A stretch of DNA of 9,240 nucleotides from an uncultured Clostridia bacterium (GCA_947175045.1 CAMWLH010000059.1:1-9240); one strand, 5' to 3'. Shown: positions 1 through 6,819, counted from the stretch's first letter. Numbers and translations: made by a program. The notes: a model not told the origin generated them from the sequence alone.

Positions 1-1239
1 ATGCTCGACGAGAGCGTGATTGACGGAGAACTTCATACCGACGGCGGCGTGATAAAATATGTGGGCGCTGCGGGTGAAAAAAAGTCGTCTGACGGCTTTG
101 ACAGGGAGATAGACCTCAAGGGGAATCTGATAATACCGGGCTTTAAGAACGCCCATACCCATTCGGCAATGACGTTCCTGCGCTCGTTTGCTGACGATCT
201 GCCGCTGAACGACTGGCTCTATAATCAAGTTTTCCCGCATGAGGCAAGGCTGACCGAGGAGGCGGTGTACGTTTTCACGCAGCTCGCGAATATGGAGTAC
301 CTTACGAGCGGCATAACCTCCTGCTTTGATATGTATATGAAGCTGGATTCTTATGCGAAAGCCAATATCGATATGGGATTCCGTACGGTGCTGTGCGGCT
401 CTATCAACGACTTCGGGGGCACTGTGGAGGGAATTGAGGAGGAGTACAACAAATTTAATTCGCTTGACCCTCTTATTTCCTATCAGTTGGGATTTCACGC
501 GGAATATACCACCAAGCGGGAAACGCTGGAGGGTATGGCGGGGCTCTCGCAGAAATATAAGGCTCCGCTCTACACCCACAACAGCGAAACAAAAGCCGAG
601 GTAGAGGGCTGCAAAGAGCGCTACGGGCTTACTCCAACACAGCTTTTTGACAAGCTGGGAATGCTGGAATACGGCGGCGGCGGATTCCACTGCGTCTGGT
701 TTGACGAAAAGGATATGGAGATTTTCCGCGATAAGGGGCTTTGGGCGGTAACAAATCCCTCGTCTAATCTTAAGTTAGCCAGCGGAATAGCTCCGCTGTG
801 CGAGATGCGCCGTCACGGCATGAACCGCTTCGCGATAGGCACGGACGGAGCGGCAAGCAACAACTGCCTGGATATGTTCCGTGAGATGTTTCTGGTAACG
901 GGCTTGCAGAAGTACCGTGAAAACGACGCCTCCGCCTGCCCCGCCTTTGACGTGCTGGATATGGCGACGCGCGGCGGCGCTCTCGCGATGGGTCTGACCG
1001 ACTGCGACGTGCTCGCCGAGGGAAAGCGCGCGGATTTCGCGGTGATAGACCTGAATCGGCCCAATATGCGACCGATACACAATATCCCGAAAAATCTGGT
1101 CTATGCGGGCAGCAAGCAGAATGTTATAATGACCGCGGTCGACGGGAAGATACTTTACGAAAACGGCGAGTTCACCACCGTTGACGCAAGGGAGCTTTAC
1201 GCCCGCGCAGAAAAGATCGCGAAAGAGCTTTGCGGCTGA
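1..1239 (+). CDS. Amidohydrolase, MtaD/TRZ-ATZ-like nucleoside deaminase (5' partial)
   Basis: Metal-dependent amidohydrolase of the subgroup containing 5-methylthioadenosine/S-adenosylhomocysteine deaminase (MtaD), cytosolic enzymes that deaminate adenine nucleosides in purine and methylthio salvage. Seen directly, numbering from the first ATG: metal ligands H52 and H54 in NAHTHSAM, an ADDLPLNDWL stretch typical of MtaD, conserved H166, H193 followed by catalytic-type E196 (HNSET), H230 (GFHC) and D282 (GTDGAASNN). All expected metal-site residues are present, so the enzyme should be active. Family members have about ten more N-terminal residues before the LDE...GEL...DGG strand, so the ATG at base 1 is probably an internal methionine and the real start lies left of the window. 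A strong palindromic terminator follows the stop. Fold and chemistry are secure. The exact substrate (methylthioadenosine, SAH, 5'-deoxyadenosine or another) cannot be fixed from sequence. Confidence 0.9.
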   Translation: MLDESVIDGELHTDGGVIKYVGAAGEKKSSDGFDREIDLKGNLIIPGFKNAHTHSAMTFLRSFADDLPLNDWLYNQVFPHEARLTEEAVYVFTQLANMEYLTSGITSCFDMYMKLDSYAKANIDMGFRTVLCGSINDFGGTVEGIEEEYNKFNSLDPLISYQLGFHAEYTTKRETLEGMAGLSQKYKAPLYTHNSETKAEVEGCKERYGLTPTQLFDKLGMLEYGGGGFHCVWFDEKDMEIFRDKGLWAVTNPSSNLKLASGIAPLCEMRRHGMNRFAIGTDGAASNNCLDMFREMFLVTGLQKYRENDASACPAFDVLDMATRGGALAMGLTDCDVLAEGKRADFAVIDLNRPNMRPIHNIPKNLVYAGSKQNVIMTAVDGKILYENGEFTTVDARELYARAEKIAKELCG

Positions 1240-1252
1240 GATGATCATAACA

Positions 1253-1282
1253 GCTCCCCGACGTGCGCGCACGTCGGGGAGC
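1253..1282 (+). terminator. Palindromic terminator after the amidohydrolase
   Basis: A perfect 30-nt inverted repeat (GCTCCCCGACGTGC arms meeting at a GC centre) starts 13 nt after the stop codon and is followed by GTATTTTG, a modest T run. It separates the amidohydrolase from the promoter 38 bp further on. Confidence 0.8.
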
Positions 1283-1320
1283 GTATTTTGTCGGTTTATC
1301 AAAAAAAATTCAATTATCCC

Positions 1321-1349
1321 TTGACAAACAGATAAAAGGGTGCTATAAT
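1321..1349 (+). promoter_or_regulatory. Consensus sigma-A promoter of the SPFH operon
   Basis: TTGACA at 1321-1326 and TATAAT at 1344-1349 are separated by exactly 17 bp, a full consensus match. Transcription should begin near 1356, giving a leader of about 48 nt before the SPFH gene. It is the only good promoter seen for the five-gene operon. Confidence 0.88.
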
Positions 1350-1350
1350 A

Positions 1351-1375
1351 TTATCAAGATATCAAGATGATATCA
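1351..1375 (+). promoter_or_regulatory. Candidate operator over the operon start site
   Basis: Just after the -10 box there are two tandem copies of ATCAAGAT (1353-1360 and 1361-1368), overlapping a dyad GATATCA-AGA-TGATATC (1358-1374, 7-bp arms, 3-bp centre). The position over the expected start site fits a repressor site. The Arc-like ribbon-helix-helix protein encoded in the same operon is an obvious candidate ligand, but that link is inference. Confidence 0.5.
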
Positions 1376-1403
1376 AAAAGAAAAGTCAAGAGGAGGTAAT
1401 TTT

Positions 1404-2393
1404 ATGAAGGATAACATAAAGGCGGATCGCTATGAGGAGCGCGAATTAAAGGCGCCAAACGGCTGGGCGGTGCTTTTCCTGAGCATAATTCTTTATCTGG
1501 GGGCGCTTGCGCTGACAGTTGCGGCGTGTGTGCGTCTCGACGCAGAGGAGAATGCGGGAAATTTCGCAATGCTTTTTGTGGGGATAGTGTGGCTGGCAAT
1601 CGGCTGGTTCCCGTGGGTCGGTTTGCGCGTTATAAAGCCTAACGAGGCTTTGGTGCTCACTCTGTTCGGCAAATATGTGGGAACGCTTAAGAAGGAGGGC
1701 TTTTATTTCGTGAATCCCTTTTCCTCCGCGGCGGTGCCTCACAGCAATAACACCATAACAGTAGTTGCCGCGCCCGGCGGAAGCACGGCAGCGGTGAACC
1801 GTCCGAGGACAAAGGTCTCGCTGAAAATGCTTACCCATGATAATAAAAAGCAGAAGATCAACGATCAGATGGGCAATCCCATAGAGGTAGGAATAGTGGT
1901 TATCTGGCGGGTAGTAAATACCGCAAAGGCGCTGTTCAACGTGGATAACTACGAGACGTTCCTGTCGATACAGGCGGATTCCACACTGCGCGACGTGGCA
2001 AGGTGCTACCCCTACGACAGCACGGATTCCGACGAGAAAACGCTGCGCGGCTCGGCGCAGGAGGTGTGCGAGCAGCTCCGCGAGGAGCTCCAGAAGCGGG
2101 TCGAGAACGCGGGTCTGGAGATAATCGAGGCGCGGATTACTCACCTTGCGTATGCCCCGGAGATCGCCGCGGCAATGCTCCAGCGGCAGCAGGCTACCGC
2201 TATAATCGAAGCGCGGCAGAAGATCGTTGACGGCGCGGTCGGCATGGTCGAGATGGCTCTCAACAAGCTGAGCGAGAGCAATGTGTGCGAGTTGGACGAG
2301 GAGCGCAAGGCGCAGATGGTGAGCAATCTGCTGGTGGTGCTCTGCGGCAACAAGGACGCGCAGCCTATTGTAAACAGCGGATCGATTTATTAG
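1404..2393 (+). CDS. SPFH/band-7 (stomatin-prohibitin-like) membrane protein
   Basis: 329-residue membrane-anchored scaffold protein. Two hydrophobic segments (about 21-43 and 54-77) precede the SPFH domain (about 76-270), which begins with the typical [20 protein letters not shown] and continues through GFYFVNPF, a VVIWRV strand and an [14 protein letters not shown] helix. The later [23 protein letters not shown] stretch is the usual start of the C-terminal helical (coiled-coil) part. The start is fixed by AGGAGG at 1391-1396, 7 nt before ATG. It is first in the operon, 20 nt before the YhfC-type protease gene. SPFH proteins form oligomeric membrane platforms that organise or restrain membrane proteases and respond to envelope stress. 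A partnership with the protease next door is inference. Domain call is secure; specific role unknown. Confidence 0.93.
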   Translation: MKDNIKADRYEERELKAPNGWAVLFLSIILYLGALALTVAACVRLDAEENAGNFAMLFVGIVWLAIGWFPWVGLRVIKPNEALVLTLFGKYVGTLKKEGFYFVNPFSSAAVPHSNNTITVVAAPGGSTAAVNRPRTKVSLKMLTHDNKKQKINDQMGNPIEVGIVVIWRVVNTAKALFNVDNYETFLSIQADSTLRDVARCYPYDSTDSDEKTLRGSAQEVCEQLREELQKRVENAGLEIIEARITHLAYAPEIAAAMLQRQQATAIIEARQKIVDGAVGMVEMALNKLSESNVCELDEERKAQMVSNLLVVLCGNKDAQPIVNSGSIY

Positions 2394-2413
2394 TACATAT
2401 CGGGAGTTCGATT

Positions 2414-3211
2414 ATGACTGTTTCAACTGAGACCATTATCTCGCTTATCGTCGGAGGACTGCTGGCGATAATCCTGCCCGTCGCGGCGGTAATTATCTAT
2501 AAGCTGCGCCGAAGGTACACATGGGTAGTATCGGCGATGATAGGGGCGGGGACGTTCCTGGTATTCGCGCTGGTTCTGGAGCAGCTGCTGCACCGGGTCA
2601 TGCTGCCTGTGGTGAGCGGGAACAAGGTGCTTTACTGTATATACGGCTGCCTTGCGGCGGGCGTGTTTGAGGAAACCGGACGGTTCGTTGCGTACAAGCT
2701 GTTTATGAAAAAGCACCATACGGCGCAAAATGCGGTAATGATGGGGCTGGGTCACGGCGGTTTTGAAGCGATGGCGCTTGCGGGTGTGGGTCTGCTCTCT
2801 AATGCGTTGGTCGCGGTAAGTGTAAACGCCGTAGGCTACGACGCGTTTGTGCGGCAGAGCACGGCGGGCAACGCGGAGCTCGCCGCAGCGGTAGAACAGC
2901 AGATAGAAACAATAGCAGGAATGGACTTCGGTATCGTTGCGCTATCACTTTTTGAGCGGCTGATAGCGGTAACGTTCCACGTCTGTATGTCGGTGATAGT
3001 GTATAAGTCCACAGAAAAGGGCAGACTGCGGCTGTTTCCGATAGCAATACTTCTTCACGCGCTGTTGGACTCGGCGGCGGTAATGTATCAGGTGGGAGCG
3101 ATAGGCTCGCTGATAACGGTATATTCGGCTATGGTGATAATGACGGCGGCTGTGGCTGTACCAACATATAAAATAATCGGGTCGGATAGAAGGAGGGAAA
3201 ATCCCCGATAA
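2414..3211 (+). CDS. YhfC-family intramembrane metalloprotease-like protein
   Basis: 265-residue polytopic membrane protein with about seven hydrophobic segments. The motifs resemble YhfC (DUF2324) and the wider CPBP/glutamic intramembrane protease group: EETGR (E86, E87, R90), GHGGFE (H114, E118), an FH pair at 188-189 and HALLD (H215, D219). These acidic and histidine residues form the intramembrane active site in related families. The frame is open further upstream to 2285 inside the SPFH gene, but I chose ATG 2414 because GGGAG at 2402-2406 sits 7 nt before it and the upstream extension shows no membrane or family features. It lies 20 nt after the SPFH stop and 19 nt before the ribbon-helix-helix gene, so it is co-transcribed. 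CPBP relatives are often linked to bacteriocin self-immunity or protein maturation. The substrate is unknown. Confidence 0.88.
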   Translation: MTVSTETIISLIVGGLLAIILPVAAVIIYKLRRRYTWVVSAMIGAGTFLVFALVLEQLLHRVMLPVVSGNKVLYCIYGCLAAGVFEETGRFVAYKLFMKKHHTAQNAVMMGLGHGGFEAMALAGVGLLSNALVAVSVNAVGYDAFVRQSTAGNAELAAAVEQQIETIAGMDFGIVALSLFERLIAVTFHVCMSVIVYKSTEKGRLRLFPIAILLHALLDSAAVMYQVGAIGSLITVYSAMVIMTAAVAVPTYKIIGSDRRRENPR

Positions 3212-3230
3212 TTAAGAGAGGGGGAGCGAT

Positions 3231-3410
3231 ATGGCGGAAAAGGACGAAAAGAATAACAAAAAGCAGGTACCCCTGCGGCTTTCCGCATCGCTCTACGCGG
3301 AGCTTATGCAGTGGGCGGAGGAGGACTTCCGCTCGGTGAACGGGCAGATAGAGTATCTGCTGACGGAATGCGTGAAAAAGCGGAAAAAGCGCGGAAAGGA
3401 TGAGGAATGA
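3231..3410 (+). CDS. Arc-like ribbon-helix-helix protein
   Basis: 59-residue protein, probably a DNA-binding dimer. After a lysine-rich N-terminus comes KKQVPLRLSASLYAEL (about 11-25), the strand and first helix of an Arc/MetJ-type ribbon-helix-helix fold. SVNGQIEYLL (35-44) then matches the SxNxxI second helix typical of Arc-like proteins, and the tail is basic and acidic (KKRKKRGKDEE). The strand residues pointing into the DNA groove would be Q12, P14 and R16. A GGGGGAG ribosome site at 3220-3226 precedes ATG 3231. It is third in the operon, and its TGA overlaps the ATG of the next small gene (ATGA). Expected roles are autorepression through the operator near 1358-1374 or regulation elsewhere. 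A toxin-antitoxin antidote is less likely because no toxin is adjacent. Confidence 0.82.
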   Translation: MAEKDEKNNKKQVPLRLSASLYAELMQWAEEDFRSVNGQIEYLLTECVKKRKKRGKDEE

Positions 3411-3478
3411 TCCTTGCGGTAATTATTACGGTGTGGGTCGGCGGATTTTCGCTTGGAATATTTTGCGGGGTGATGTGA
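3407..3478 (+). CDS. 23-residue single-pass membrane miniprotein
   Basis: A tiny reading frame starts at ATG 3407, overlapping the ribbon-helix-helix stop (ATGA). It ends in TGA at 3476-3478, whose last base is the A of the SdpI-family start (TGATG). The product is almost entirely hydrophobic: MILAVIITVWVGGF followed by SLGIFCGVM, enough for one membrane helix with a WVGG and GIFCG glycine pattern. GAGG at 3402-3405 lies close upstream and translation could also be coupled to the preceding gene. The overlaps fill the otherwise empty 67-base gap exactly, which argues that it is real. It resembles short clostridial one-helix proteins annotated as DUF3789, but the likeness is by eye only. It may be a small partner of the membrane proteins around it. 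Confidence 0.62.
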   Translation: MILAVIITVWVGGFSLGIFCGVM

Positions 3479-3852
3479 TGAATGTGATGATGCTGTTGTT
3501 AGATTTGCTGATACCTTTGATATTTTTTATCACGGCGGTGCTGATAAAGCGGTTTCCGCCGCGCTTTGGCAGCGGGATAGGGTATCGCACCTCCCTTTCG
3601 GAAAGGAACGAGCTCACCTGGAACACCGCCCAGTGGCTGTTTGTGAGGTACGCCGCGATATTTATGATACCCGCGGCGGTCATAGGCGCGGCAGGGGGCA
3701 TAATTGGCATTGTAATGAACTTTGACGAGGATACCGCGGGTTTAACGCTTGTGTGGATAAACCTGGCACAGGCGGTGCTGCTGTTCGCGGCGATAATTCT
3801 CACCGAGGTCGGTTTGCACAAGCGTTTTGACAAGTACGGAAATCCGAAATGA
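3478..3852 (+). CDS. SdpI-family integral membrane protein
   Basis: 124-residue membrane protein with three hydrophobic segments (about 5-24, 56-80 and 88-110). The family signature lies between the first two: GIGYRTSLS (34-41) followed by NELTWNTAQWL (44-54), the G-Y-R-T...S...W..A/N pattern of SdpI and YhfL-like proteins. In Bacillus, SdpI gives immunity to the SdpC toxin and controls the repressor SdpR by holding it at the membrane. A longer frame from ATG 3400 exists, but I prefer 3478 because GGGGTGAT at 3467-3474 is a suitable ribosome site, its ATG overlaps the preceding miniprotein stop (TGATG), and the added residues would lie out of frame over that miniprotein. It is the last gene before the shared terminator. 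Immunity against a bacteriocin-like peptide is inference; no toxin gene is visible. Confidence 0.82.
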   Translation: MNVMMLLLDLLIPLIFFITAVLIKRFPPRFGSGIGYRTSLSERNELTWNTAQWLFVRYAAIFMIPAAVIGAAGGIIGIVMNFDEDTAGLTLVWINLAQAVLLFAAIILTEVGLHKRFDKYGNPK

Positions 3853-3855
3853 CAT

Positions 3856-3890
3856 AAAAAATCCCCCGTCGCGCGACGGGGGATAAAATA
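3856..3890. terminator. Bidirectional terminator between convergent genes
   Basis: A perfect palindrome at 3861-3884 (ATCCCCCGTCGC and its complement) is flanked by AAAAAA on the left and TAAAATATTT on the right. It therefore gives a GC-rich stem followed by a U tract in both directions. It serves the SdpI-family operon on the plus strand and the hydrogenase-chemoreceptor gene on the minus strand. Confidence 0.88.
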
Positions 3891-3891
3891 T

Positions 3892-5769
3892 TTATTCGGT
3901 TTCAGCCGCTACAAGCTCGGTAACGATGGAGTTCAGCTCCTCGATGACCGACGAAACCTCCGAAACGCTGTCGCTTATTACCTTGGAGCTTTCGTTCATG
4001 GCATCGACCGCCTCATCCGTGCGGGCAACTCCCGTCTGGGTCTCGTTCACCTCGTTCATAATAGCCGCGGAAGCGGTCTTGATACCGCTGATGTTGGAGA
4101 GTATCTGATTGGTATGCTCCTCAGCCTCCTTAAGTGTATCGGAGGACTTGACCGCGAGATTTCTTACCTCGCTCGCGACCACCGAGAAGCCCTTGCCGTG
4201 CTCACCCGCTCTGGCCGCCTCAATCGATGCGTTGATGGCGAGTATATTGGTCTGCTCGGAAATATTCTTGATTTTAAGCAGTATCTTGTTGTATTCGTCC
4301 AAGCTCACGCCGATCTCTGATACCGAGCCCACGATCTCGTCCGCCTTTGTATGAATATTCACCATATCCGCGTTCAGCACGCCCATGTCCTCCTTGATAT
4401 TGGAGTTCCTGACGGAGTTGTCCGACGCGGATTCTGCGATGGGCTGTATCCTCCGGTTAAGCATTGCGAGCGACTGCTGTATCTCGCGTACAGCGTCGTT
4501 AAGGTTCTCGTGCTGCTTTTCGATATCCGCTTTCATCTTCATCATCTGGTTTTTCTCATATACCACACAGTTGGAGGGAGTGTTGTTCCCCGCGTATATC
4601 GTCATTGCCATATGGCGGCAGCTCTTGTAGCCGCAGGCGTGGCAGTCTATGTGGCGATCCGCTTCGGTGCGCTTATCCATAAGATTGAATACATTGTTGA
4701 GATCCGCTTCGGTAGGATTTGCTGAAATGGAGCGATCCTTATATCCCCTTATAAAATCCTCCAGCTTTAAATTTTTGAATATGTTGTGGTGGAAACGGTC
4801 AGACTTCTTGCGCTGATTTGCCCAGCTTTTGGCGTTTATCATTATGTCGTAGGCGTTAAAGGTGTTGAAATCCTCCCTCGCGCCCGCGCCCGAGTTGCAG
4901 CCGAACTCACAGGAGAGTACGTCGTAGACCACAGGAAGCCGCGAAGCGTCGGTTTTAAGATATATTTCAAAATCGTCGTAGACCTTGTTTACACCCTCCG
5001 AAGTGGAAACCGAAAGATCGGGGGCGTATATCCTCAAGCACTCCTTAAGACCGCCTGGAATGGGATAGAACGCGCCGTCAAAGCCGCGAATATCCGAAAA
5101 CTCAAAGGGGCTGTACCCCGTGGGGAGCTGCACGCCATGCCTGTTCAAGTATTCCGAAAGGCGCTTGAAAGTGATGTTGTAGCTTACGATGCCCGTGTTT
5201 CTGAACTCGTCGCCCTTTGCAAGGCAGGGGGTAAGTCCAACCAGGATGTCGTTGCTGTTAAGGTATTTGCGTATGTATACCGCGCTGCACATAAGCGGCG
5301 AGTGAACCGGCGACATATGCGGTATCATCTCGGGGCGGTGCTTCTCCACATAATTGACGATAGCGGCGCAGGGTTGCGAAACGATCTTCTTTCCCGGGTT
5401 GCGCTCCAGATAACGGATATGCATGAAGGTGCATATATCCGCGCCGAAAGCGCCGTCGTACACCTCGTGAATACCGTTTTCCTTAAGCCATTGAAGAGCG
5501 TGGCGCCACTTGCTGTCCATAGCCGTTTTGATGGCCGGAGCGACGATCAGCGAGACCTTGTTGGTCTTTGCGAGGCTCAGCACCTCTTCAAGATCGTCCG
5601 TATAGTATCTAGCCCCGTGTTGACAGCTCTTGATGCACTCGCCGCATTGGATACATTCCTCTGTGTTGACGTGAACGACTCCGCCGTCGTAATGGTTGGC
5701 GTTTGGAACGGGGCATGTCCTTATGCACGCGTTGCAGCCGATACATTTTCCTTCGTTTACCTGAATCAT
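3892..5769 (-). CDS. [FeFe]-hydrogenase-like sensor fused to chemotaxis signalling domain
   Basis: 625-residue soluble multidomain protein. Two [4Fe-4S] ferredoxin motifs come first (C9, C12, C15, C19 and C39, C42, C45, C49). The [FeFe]-hydrogenase large-subunit domain (about 70-345) follows, with the H-cluster motifs in sensory-type form: [10 protein letters not shown] (C134), [10 protein letters not shown] (C182) and LSCEFGC (C287, C291). All four cluster ligands remain, but the proton-relay cysteine before C134 is proline. Next is a small Fe-S motif, CxxCxxxxC...C (C376, C379, C384, C401). A coiled coil (408-440) and a methyl-accepting chemotaxis signalling domain follow, with the conserved hairpin tip near [12 protein letters not shown] (517-528). 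There is no membrane segment, HAMP or PAS domain, so it should signal from the cytoplasm to CheA/CheW. GGAGG at 5779-5783 supports the start. It is probably a redox or H2 sensor rather than a turnover enzyme. No hydrogenase maturation or che genes lie nearby. Confidence 0.92.
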   Translation of the reverse strand: MIQVNEGKCIGCNACIRTCPVPNANHYDGGVVHVNTEECIQCGECIKSCQHGARYYTDDLEEVLSLAKTNKVSLIVAPAIKTAMDSKWRHALQWLKENGIHEVYDGAFGADICTFMHIRYLERNPGKKIVSQPCAAIVNYVEKHRPEMIPHMSPVHSPLMCSAVYIRKYLNSNDILVGLTPCLAKGDEFRNTGIVSYNITFKRLSEYLNRHGVQLPTGYSPFEFSDIRGFDGAFYPIPGGLKECLRIYAPDLSVSTSEGVNKVYDDFEIYLKTDASRLPVVYDVLSCEFGCNSGAGAREDFNTFNAYDIMINAKSWANQRKKSDRFHHNIFKNLKLEDFIRGYKDRSISANPTEADLNNVFNLMDKRTEADRHIDCHACGYKSCRHMAMTIYAGNNTPSNCVVYEKNQMMKMKADIEKQHENLNDAVREIQQSLAMLNRRIQPIAESASDNSVRNSNIKEDMGVLNADMVNIHTKADEIVGSVSEIGVSLDEYNKILLKIKNISEQTNILAINASIEAARAGEHGKGFSVVASEVRNLAVKSSDTLKEAEEHTNQILSNISGIKTASAAIMNEVNETQTGVARTDEAVDAMNESSKVISDSVSEVSSVIEELNSIVTELVAAETE

Positions 5770-5980
5770 TTCTGCGTTCCTCCAAAAAACACTGTATAGG
5801 TATATGGGACATAACCGAACATCGTCTGATGTGCGGTTATGCCTCTTCCTTAATCAAAAGGCATAAAAATTTATGCGGAGTTTCCCGCGTCACGCGGGAA
5901 GAAACAACTCGTAAGAAGCTGCAAAGCTCCTTGATAAAGAAAACCAACAAACCAATATGCCAATGGTCAAAAATATCTTT
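5770..5980 (-). promoter_or_regulatory. Structured 5' leader of the hydrogenase-sensor gene
   Basis: About 210 transcribed nucleotides separate the promoter from the start codon. In transcript order there is a hairpin at 5882-5900 (8-bp stem TTCCCGCG, 3-nt loop), then four segments that can pair 1:2, 2:3 and 3:4. These pairings are 5871-5876 with 5861-5866, 5859-5866 with 5837-5844, and 5834-5841 plus 5828-5832 with 5810-5817 plus 5819-5823. The last is the strongest (13 bp, one mismatch). I do not recognise a named riboswitch. No terminator U tract directly follows a stem, so control, if any, would more likely be translational. Confidence 0.5.
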
Positions 5981-5986
5981 GTCAAT

Positions 5987-6015
5987 ATTATAACATAGAT
6001 TTACAATTCTGTCAA
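5987..6015 (-). promoter_or_regulatory. Consensus sigma-A promoter of the hydrogenase-sensor gene
   Basis: On the minus strand, TTGACA (6010-6015) and TATAAT (5987-5992) have a 17-bp spacer, a perfect consensus. Transcription should start near 5980. The -35 octamer TATTGACA is repeated 30 bp downstream (5980-5987), overlapping the start site. Confidence 0.87.
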
Positions 6016-6218
6016 TAGTGTGTCCCCTAAAGACAAAAATTTCGTTATTTTAGACAAAAAGCATACAATAAAATATTTAAAGCGACAATAGATTTAATAC
6101 TAAAGTGTTGACTAGGGCTATGATGCAGTTATATTATGTTGACGAGGATTAAATTATTTAAATAAATTTCAAAATTCCCCTGTGCGGGCTTTTTGTCGCT
6201 CTTTTTTTCGGAAAATCG
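6016..6218. other. AT-rich intergenic region with no supported gene
   Basis: No convincing coding frame. It carries two AGACAAAAA copies at 6031-6039 and 6052-6060 (21 bp apart) upstream of the minus-strand promoter. A plus-strand promoter-like pair lies at TTGACT 6108-6113 and TATATT 6130-6135. A weak CCC/GGG hairpin with T runs lies at 6177-6208. The rest is simple AT-rich sequence. Confidence 0.5.
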
Positions 6219-6252
6219 ATACCCCCTGACCTTTTTACGATCAGGGGGGTAT
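6219..6252 (-). terminator. Terminator after the XRE/zinc-ribbon gene
   Basis: ATACCCCCTGA and TCAGGGGGGTAT pair around a short loop (one G bulged) immediately downstream of the TAG stop on the minus strand, followed by ATCGATTTTCC. The stem is strong and the T run modest. Confidence 0.7.
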
Positions 6253-6253
6253 C

Positions 6254-6694
6254 CTATTTATTCCAGTGATTCAGCTTTGAAAGCTCGCCAAAGTAAAATT
6301 CCCGTGCCTGCTCGACAGTAAACTCGCCCCGCACGTGTTCCGCGAGATAATCGACAACATCGTCAAGCGACTTATACATAAACTCTCCGCCGCTTCTGCA
6401 CCATTTGCAGTATTCCTCGTTAAGCTCCCCGTCAGGCTCGCGGCATATATTGCCGTCGTCGTCAAGCGGCATTCCGCACATCTGGCACACCAGACGTCTT
6501 GGAGAGCCCAGCAGGGTATTTACCGACACTCCGAACACCTTAGATATCAGCTTCAGCGATTCCGTATTCGGGATAGTTTCGCCGTTCTCCCACCGACTTA
6601 TCGCCTGGCGCGTGACAAACAGCTTCTCCGCCATTTCGTCCTGTGTCAATCCGCTGCTCTCTCTGATTCTTTTAAGTACCTCGCTTGTAGTCAT
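6254..6694 (-). CDS. XRE-family regulator with C-terminal zinc-ribbon domain
   Basis: 146 residues in two parts. Residues 6-61 form a Cro/CI-type helix-turn-helix, with SGLTQDEMAEKLFVTRQAISRWENGETIPN in classic register. Residues 69-121 match the putative zinc-ribbon domain found on many clostridial regulators: CQMCGMPL (C70, C73), C84, then EEYCKWC (C96, C99), GEF and a short helix. The four CxxC cysteines probably bind zinc; C84 is extra. The C-terminal end (122-146) is a short acidic/aromatic helix. GGGAGG at 6700-6705 sits 5 nt before ATG. It has its own promoter and a structured leader, with terminators on both sides, so it is a single-gene unit. It is likely a cytosolic transcription factor, but its targets and signal are unknown. 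Confidence 0.9.
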   Translation of the reverse strand: MTTSEVLKRIRESSGLTQDEMAEKLFVTRQAISRWENGETIPNTESLKLISKVFGVSVNTLLGSPRRLVCQMCGMPLDDDGNICREPDGELNEEYCKWCRSGGEFMYKSLDDVVDYLAEHVRGEFTVEQAREFYFGELSKLNHWNK

Positions 6695-6705
6695 AATGAC
6701 CTCCC

Positions 6706-6819
6706 TTTTAAATTTTAAATTTTCCGTGAACCGCGTCAGTCTCTCGCGAAAAATTCCTGTGCCGGCGGTATGTTGCTGCCGGCTTTCGGCAGTACTTGCC
6801 GCGGTTCGGTTTGAGCTCT
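6706..6819 (-). promoter_or_regulatory. GC-rich folded leader of the XRE gene
   Basis: The ~125-nt leader can close through an 8-bp stem, GAACCGCG 6728-6735 with CGCGGTTC 6800-6807. Inside, two hairpins compete for the same bases: GCCGGC 6761-6766 with 6778-6783, or CTGCCG 6776-6781 with CGGCAG 6787-6792. Its GC richness stands out from the AT-rich flanks. No known RNA family recognised. Confidence 0.42.

Noticed and set aside
775..1302. Minus-strand frame opposite the amidohydrolase and its terminator
   Set aside because: Its product has no recognisable motif and it runs through the terminator palindrome; it is a shadow of the amidohydrolase.
4786..5799. 337-codon open frame on the plus strand
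   Set aside because: It lies wholly antisense to the hydrogenase-sensor gene, shows no domain, and is explained by the codon pattern of the real gene on the other strand.
5766..5822. 18-codon frame overlapping the hydrogenase-sensor start by ATGA
   Set aside because: The overlap is suggestive, but there is no ribosome site before its ATG, which lies inside the loop-proximal part of the strong leader hairpin.
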